Of a stretch of DNA of 64,000 bases, positions 60,489 to 64,000 are shown one piece after another. The notes beneath the pieces were generated by a model. That model worked only from the letters and a program-made list of their open reading frames with translations, was not told where the DNA came from and did not search any database. Each line of letters begins with the position of its first letter. Within the stretch, counting starts at the first letter, position 1. The stretch comes from Pseudobutyrivibrio ruminis HUN009. Its GTDB lineage: Bacteria; Bacillota; Clostridia; Lachnospirales; Lachnospiraceae. Location of the stretch: NCBI RefSeq assembly GCF_000703005.1, contig NZ_JNLH01000001.1, positions 647,501-711,500 of the forward strand, read 5' to 3'. A program made the position numbers and the translations under genes.

Positions 60489-61667
60489 ATGCCAAACAAT
60501 GAAATCGTGTTGGAAAACACACCACCTATGGCAGAGCTAGGAATTATTCCTCACAAGAGCTGTACAGCCATCGCAGAACGCGTTAACGACTATCTTCTTC
60601 AGTGGAGACAGGAGCGCAAGAGTGATCAGTCAATCATTACTCTCGCTGGTTACCGCAGCGATTCTTACATCGTAAAGGCTGACTGCCCACGTTTCGGTTC
60701 AGGCGAAGCAAAGGGTATCATCAACCAGTCAGTTAGAGGACTTGATTTATACATCCTCGTAGATGTTACAAACTACAGCCTTACATACACCGTTTGTGGT
60801 CACGAGAACCACATGAGTCCAGACGATATCTTCTGTGACTTAAAGCGTATCATCGCAGCAGCAATGGGAAAAGCTAAGCGCATCACAGTTATTATCCCAT
60901 TCCTTTATGAAGGCAGACAGCACCGCAGAAGTGCTCGTGAATCTCTTGACTGTGCTATGGCACTTCAGGAACTTGTAAGCATGGGCGTAGACAACATCAT
61001 CACATTTGATGCTCACGACCCACGTGTACAGAATGCTATTCCACTTCATAGTTTTGAAACTGTTTCACCTACATACCAGTTCCTTAAGGGCATCCTTAAG
61101 AACTGCAAGGACTTAAAGCTCGACAACGATCACCTTATGATCATCTCTCCAGATGAAGGTGGTACAAAGCGCGCCGTATACATGGCTTCAGTTCTTGGTG
61201 TTAATGTTGGTATGTTTTACAAGCGTCGTGATTACAGCCGCATCGTAGACGGACGTAATCCTATCGTAGCTCATGAATTCCTTGGAAACGACGTAGCTGG
61301 CAAGGACGTTATCATCGTAGATGATATGATTTCTTCTGGCGAGTCAATGATAGACGTAGCTACAGAGCTCAAGAAGCGCAACGCAAGCCGCATCTTCGTA
61401 GTAGCTACATTCGGACTCTTCACAAACGGAATGGCGAAGTTCGACAAGGCCGTTGAGGATGGCGTAATCTACAAGGTAGTTACAACAAACCTCACATACC
61501 TTCCTGAAGAAATCACAGCACGTGACTACTTCATCAAATGCGACATGTCAAAGTACATCGCATACATCATCGATACTCTCAACCACGAGTGCTCAATCTC
61601 AGAGCTCCTCAACCCATACGGACGTATCGAAAAGCTCATCACAAAGTACAAAAACGGCGAATACTAA
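60489..61667 (+). CDS. prs: Divergent ribose-phosphate pyrophosphokinase
   Basis: Makes PRPP from ribose 5-phosphate and ATP. It has 392 residues, against 310-330 for standard PRPP synthetases. Conserved pieces are KRITVIIPFLYEGRQHRRSA, FDAHDPRVQN, IISPDEGGTKRAVYMA, FYKRRDYSRIVDG and the PRPP loop VIIVDDMISSGESMIDVA. The loop reads SSGES where most enzymes have TGGT-like residues. The N-terminal ~70 residues are extra. It starts at 60489 behind AAGGAG, 28 bases after dnaC. Activity is likely but the subclass is unusual. Confidence 0.88.
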   Translation: MPNNEIVLENTPPMAELGIIPHKSCTAIAERVNDYLLQWRQERKSDQSIITLAGYRSDSYIVKADCPRFGSGEAKGIINQSVRGLDLYILVDVTNYSLTYTVCGHENHMSPDDIFCDLKRIIAAAMGKAKRITVIIPFLYEGRQHRRSARESLDCAMALQELVSMGVDNIITFDAHDPRVQNAIPLHSFETVSPTYQFLKGILKNCKDLKLDNDHLMIISPDEGGTKRAVYMASVLGVNVGMFYKRRDYSRIVDGRNPIVAHEFLGNDVAGKDVIIVDDMISSGESMIDVATELKKRNASRIFVVATFGLFTNGMAKFDKAVEDGVIYKVVTTNLTYLPEEITARDYFIKCDMSKYIAYIIDTLNHECSISELLNPYGRIEKLITKYKNGEY

Positions 61668-61681
61668 GCCGCACCCTTCTG

Positions 61682-61709
61682 GGCCCCTCTCTTATGAGGG
61701 GCTCTTTTT
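61682..61709 (+). terminator. prs terminator
   Basis: GCCCCTC pairs with GAGGGGC around TCTTAT, then TCTTTTT. The last 12 bases are the exact complement of the start of the nagB terminator at 62064-62076. Confidence 0.9.
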
Positions 61710-62062
61710 ATTGGTTTTGCACTTCGAAGCCACTGTGGGTAGAGGGCAGACACTTGTAGTCTACATATTAGTCTCCACACAAGGCTTAGGATAATTGCGC
61801 TCATACTCCGTTTGCCAAGAAAAATAACGAAGCAGGTTTTGTAATTTTATATACCGCCTTCAAGTTCAATCCGTTTCACTATCAGGCTCGGGTTGCCGTC
61901 CATGGCAACCCGTATATAAACTTAACAAAACCTGCTTCTATTTTTCTAGGCTCACTTCAAATGTCGCGACAATTATTCCTAAGCTTGATGTGGAGATTAA
62001 TACTTATAAATAGTGTGTGTCTGCCCACTCTACCAACAGCGGCGTTAGAAGTGCAAAGAATT
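61710..62062. mobile_element. 353-bp palindromic element, copy 2 (possible non-autonomous element)
   Basis: It is the inverted counterpart of 18527-18881, with ends ATTGGTTTTGCACTTC and GAAGTGCAAAGAATT. The arms are nearly identical to copy 1. The core (61829-61938) is different: outer stem GAAGCAGGTTTTG/CAAAACCTGCTTC, then TTTATATAC/GTATATAAA and a perfect hairpin CGGGTTGCC/GGCAACCCG. It is inserted exactly between the T tracts of the prs and nagB terminators. No open reading frame in it is credible. Confidence 0.8.
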
Positions 62063-62063
62063 G

Positions 62064-62094
62064 AAAAAAGAGCCCCGGCGTGGTTCCTGGGGCC
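62064..62094 (-). terminator. nagB terminator
   Basis: On the minus strand GCCCC pairs with GGGGC around a loop of about 12 bases, followed by TCTTTTTT. Confidence 0.8.
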
Positions 62095-62108
62095 CTGTAG
62101 GGTGCGGT

Positions 62109-62834
62109 TTAGAGTTTGGATGCGGCGGCTTCGTCGCAAATTACGGTTACGTCCGGATGGGTTTGGAGGATTGAGCCTGGCACGTCGACGGTTACAGGTC
62201 CGTTAATGACTTTGGCCAGGGCGTCGGCTTTTGCTGTGCCGGTTACGATGAGTAGGATGCGCTTGGCGCTCATGATGGTTTTGATGCCCATGGAGTAGGC
62301 CTGTCTTGGGACATCTTCGATTTTTTCGAAGAGGCGGGAGTTGGCATGGATGGTGCTTTCAGTCAGATCTACCAGGTGAGTGACTTCGGTGAATGGAGTG
62401 CCTGGTTCGTTGAAGCCGATGTGGCCGTTTTCGCCAAGGCCTAAGACTTGAAGGTCTGTTCCGCCTAGGGATTGTACCATGGCTTCGTATGATGCACATT
62501 CTGCTTCAGGGTCAGCTGCTATGCCGTTTGGTAAGTGGGTGTTGGCAGGGTCTATGTCTACCTTAGAGAATAGGTGCTGGTTCATGAAGTAGTGATAGCT
62601 GTTTACATCATCGTCGGCAAGGCCCGCATATTCATCCAGGTTTACTGTACGGATTTTTTTGAACGATATTTCGCCTGCGTTGTACATGTCCACAAGCTCT
62701 TTGTACATGCCTACTGGTGATGAGCCAGTAGCAAGGCCAAGGATACTGTTATTTTTTTCTTTCATTTGAGCTGCTACAAGGGCCGCTGCTCTCTTGCTTA
62801 CAGCATCGTAATCTTTTTCTTTGTAAATCTTCAT
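62109..62834 (-). CDS. nagB: Glucosamine-6-phosphate deaminase
   Basis: Converts glucosamine 6-phosphate to fructose 6-phosphate and ammonia. It has 241 residues. Signatures are ILGLATGSSPVGMYKELVDM, TVNLDEYAGLADDDVNSYHY and VLGLGENGHIGFNEPGTPF, with the active-site Asp and His visible. It is divergent from nanE-nagA, so the three form an amino sugar catabolic unit around a shared intergenic region (62835-63083). Confidence 0.95.
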   Translation of the reverse strand: MKIYKEKDYDAVSKRAAALVAAQMKEKNNSILGLATGSSPVGMYKELVDMYNAGEISFKKIRTVNLDEYAGLADDDVNSYHYFMNQHLFSKVDIDPANTHLPNGIAADPEAECASYEAMVQSLGGTDLQVLGLGENGHIGFNEPGTPFTEVTHLVDLTESTIHANSRLFEKIEDVPRQAYSMGIKTIMSAKRILLIVTGTAKADALAKVINGPVTVDVPGSILQTHPDVTVICDEAAASKL

Positions 62835-62864
62835 TTCCTAAATACCTCAGTTTTATTATGATAT

Positions 62865-62880
62865 TATTGTACTAACAATA
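62865..62880. promoter_or_regulatory. Inverted repeat upstream of nagB
   Basis: TATTGT-N4-ACAATA lies 31 bases upstream of the nagB start, in the divergent nagB/nanE region. The position fits an operator for an amino sugar regulator, but no regulator gene is seen. Confidence 0.4.
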
Positions 62881-63048
62881 TGTGTTTAGAGTTTGCGCTA
62901 TCTCTTTTGTAAACTCATTATATGGACCGCCAGAGTTTAGCGTCAATTAAACAGAGCACTTCTGAAACGGCTTTCACGCAAATAATCTATTGCCATACAT
63001 TTGATGTTAGTACTTTCATAAATGTGCTAAATCATTGAGGAATAAAAA

Positions 63049-63072
63049 TATGTTTCTTACAATAGAAACATA
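63049..63072. promoter_or_regulatory. Inverted repeat overlapping the nanE translation start region
   Basis: TATGTTTCT-N6-AGAAACATA is a perfect nine-base inverted repeat ending at the TAAGGAG ribosome binding site of nanE. It could be an operator or an RNA hairpin next to the start site. Confidence 0.55.
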
Positions 63073-63083
63073 AGGAGTTAACT

Positions 63084-63794
63084 ATGAATCAAAAGTCTCA
63101 AATCTTAAATCAAATAAACGGTGGGTTGGTGGTTTCCTGCCAGGCGCTTGATAGTGAACCTCTCCATAGTAGTTTCATTATGGGAAGGATGGCAAAAGCA
63201 GCCGTGGAAGGCGGCGCAGTTGGAATCAGAGTAAACGGGCCTGATGACATTGCCGAGATAAAAAAGACTACCGACGTTCCTATTATTGGATTGTGGAAGC
63301 AGGATTACGATAATTCAGAAATCTACATCACTCCTACCCTGACAGAAATCGATGCTCTCGCTGAAGCAGGTGTTGATATCATTGCCACTGATGCCACAAA
63401 TAGGATCAGGCCAGGTGGCATTACACTAGACAGCTTCTTCAAGAAAGTTCGCGCAAAGTATCCGGATATGCTTTTTATGGCAGATTGCTCTACCTACGAA
63501 GAAGGAGTTAAAGCCGAGCAGCTTGGGTTCGATATCGTCAGCACTACTCTTGCTGGTTACACCAAAGAAACTGCCGGACGTGAATTACCGGATTTCGATA
63601 TGCTAAAAAAGCTCGTCGATTCACTCAGTATTCCTGTAATTTGCGAAGGCGGCATTTGGGAGTTAGCTCAGCTTCAAAAGGCCTTTGAGCTTGGATGTCA
63701 CTGCGCTGTTATTGGCAGCGCAATCACCAGGCCTCAGCTAATCACAAAACGATTTACCGATTCAATCAAGGAGATTAAAAATGAAAATAATTAA
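63084..63794 (+). CDS. nanE: N-acetylmannosamine-6-phosphate 2-epimerase
   Basis: Converts ManNAc-6-P to GlcNAc-6-P in sialic acid or ManNAc catabolism. It has 236 residues and a TIM barrel. Signatures are GGLVVSCQALDSEPLHSSFI, GAVGIRVNGPDDI, PIIGLWKQDY, DIIATDATNRIRPGG and VICEGGIW. The start at 63084 follows TAAGGAG. nagA overlaps its end by 14 bases. The product is deacetylated by NagA and deaminated by NagB, so the three genes make a complete route to fructose 6-phosphate. Confidence 0.94.
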   Translation: MNQKSQILNQINGGLVVSCQALDSEPLHSSFIMGRMAKAAVEGGAVGIRVNGPDDIAEIKKTTDVPIIGLWKQDYDNSEIYITPTLTEIDALAEAGVDIIATDATNRIRPGGITLDSFFKKVRAKYPDMLFMADCSTYEEGVKAEQLGFDIVSTTLAGYTKETAGRELPDFDMLKKLVDSLSIPVICEGGIWELAQLQKAFELGCHCAVIGSAITRPQLITKRFTDSIKEIKNENN

Positions 63795-64000
63795 CGGTAG
63801 CGTGTTTTTGGAAGATGGAAAATTTGATGAGGTGGACGTTGTTTGTAAGGATGGGTTGATTTCGGATATCGGCCAGGATGTTGCTTCATCTAGCGATACA
63901 GAAATATTTGATGCCAGCGATTGCTATGTTATCCCTGGTTTGTGTGATATACATCTCCATGGATGCATGAGTTTTGATGCTTGTGATGGTACAAAGGAAG
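63781..64000 (+). CDS. nagA: N-acetylglucosamine-6-phosphate deacetylase (partial)
   Basis: The gene runs off the right edge; 73 codons are visible. The start MKIINGSVFLEDGKFDEVDV overlaps nanE and follows CAAGGAG. The N-terminal beta-sandwich leads into CYVIPGLCDIHLHGCMSFDA, which carries the metal-binding His-x-His of the amidohydrolase family. With nanE and nagB it completes amino sugar catabolism. Confidence 0.9.
   Translation, partial: MKIINGSVFLEDGKFDEVDVVCKDGLISDIGQDVASSSDTEIFDASDCYVIPGLCDIHLHGCMSFDACDGTKE

Overview
The window reads as chromosomal DNA of a motile Gram-positive member of the Clostridia, most likely Lachnospiraceae of the Butyrivibrio/Pseudobutyrivibrio/Roseburia type. 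This rests on paired GlgC/GlgD, SpoVG, FliW-CsrA regulation, a DnaD-DnaC primosome pair, lipobox lipoproteins, AT-rich intergenic DNA and strong GGAGG ribosome binding sites. The genus is an inference. No rRNA, tRNA, CRISPR array, prophage or transposase gene was recognised.

Region 1 (1-18.3 kb) is a late flagellar locus on the minus strand. A sigma-28 promoter drives flgM-flgN-flgK-flgK2-flgL-fliW-csrA. A second drives flaG-fliD-fliS and a FliT-like gene. A third drives flagellin. Glycosyltransferase genes, probably for flagellin glycosylation, follow. The flagellin and flaG leaders carry hairpins with GGA loops, the signature of CsrA sites, so the FliW-CsrA pair encoded here probably controls filament protein synthesis. 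A four-stem RNA element occurs twice, before flgL and before the left-edge glycosyltransferase-like gene. Two paralogous arrays of seven hairpins each (5.27-5.63 kb and 10.14-10.51 kb) fill otherwise empty DNA.

Region 2 (18.3-19.1 kb) is a giant nested palindrome. Its inner 355-bp unit recurs at 61.7-62.1 kb in inverted orientation, with a different but still self-complementary core.

Region 3 (19.1-35.4 kb) holds a GntR/ABC operon with an evident operator, a zinc-ribbon membrane protein, a DUF3298-type lipoprotein, an SPFH protein, a methyltransferase, coaBC with a panT-like transporter gene, two chemoreceptors, a YbaK-type deacylase, a cysteine-rich small protein and a potassium channel.

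Region 4 (35.4-53.1 kb) is a run of minus-strand genes. A BTAD-type regulator heads a reduced type IV pilus cluster (pilC, four pilin-like genes, pilT), followed by sulP, mfd, a PrsA-like lipoprotein, a two-gene ABC exporter and murA.

Region 5 (53.2-64 kb) holds glgC-glgD-spoVG-pth, murC, four DnaA boxes ahead of dnaD-like/dnaC-like genes, a divergent PRPP synthetase gene and the amino sugar genes nagB, nanE and nagA (cut by the window edge).

The strongest leads for something undescribed are the paired flagellar leader RNA element, the two seven-hairpin arrays and the nested palindromic elements.
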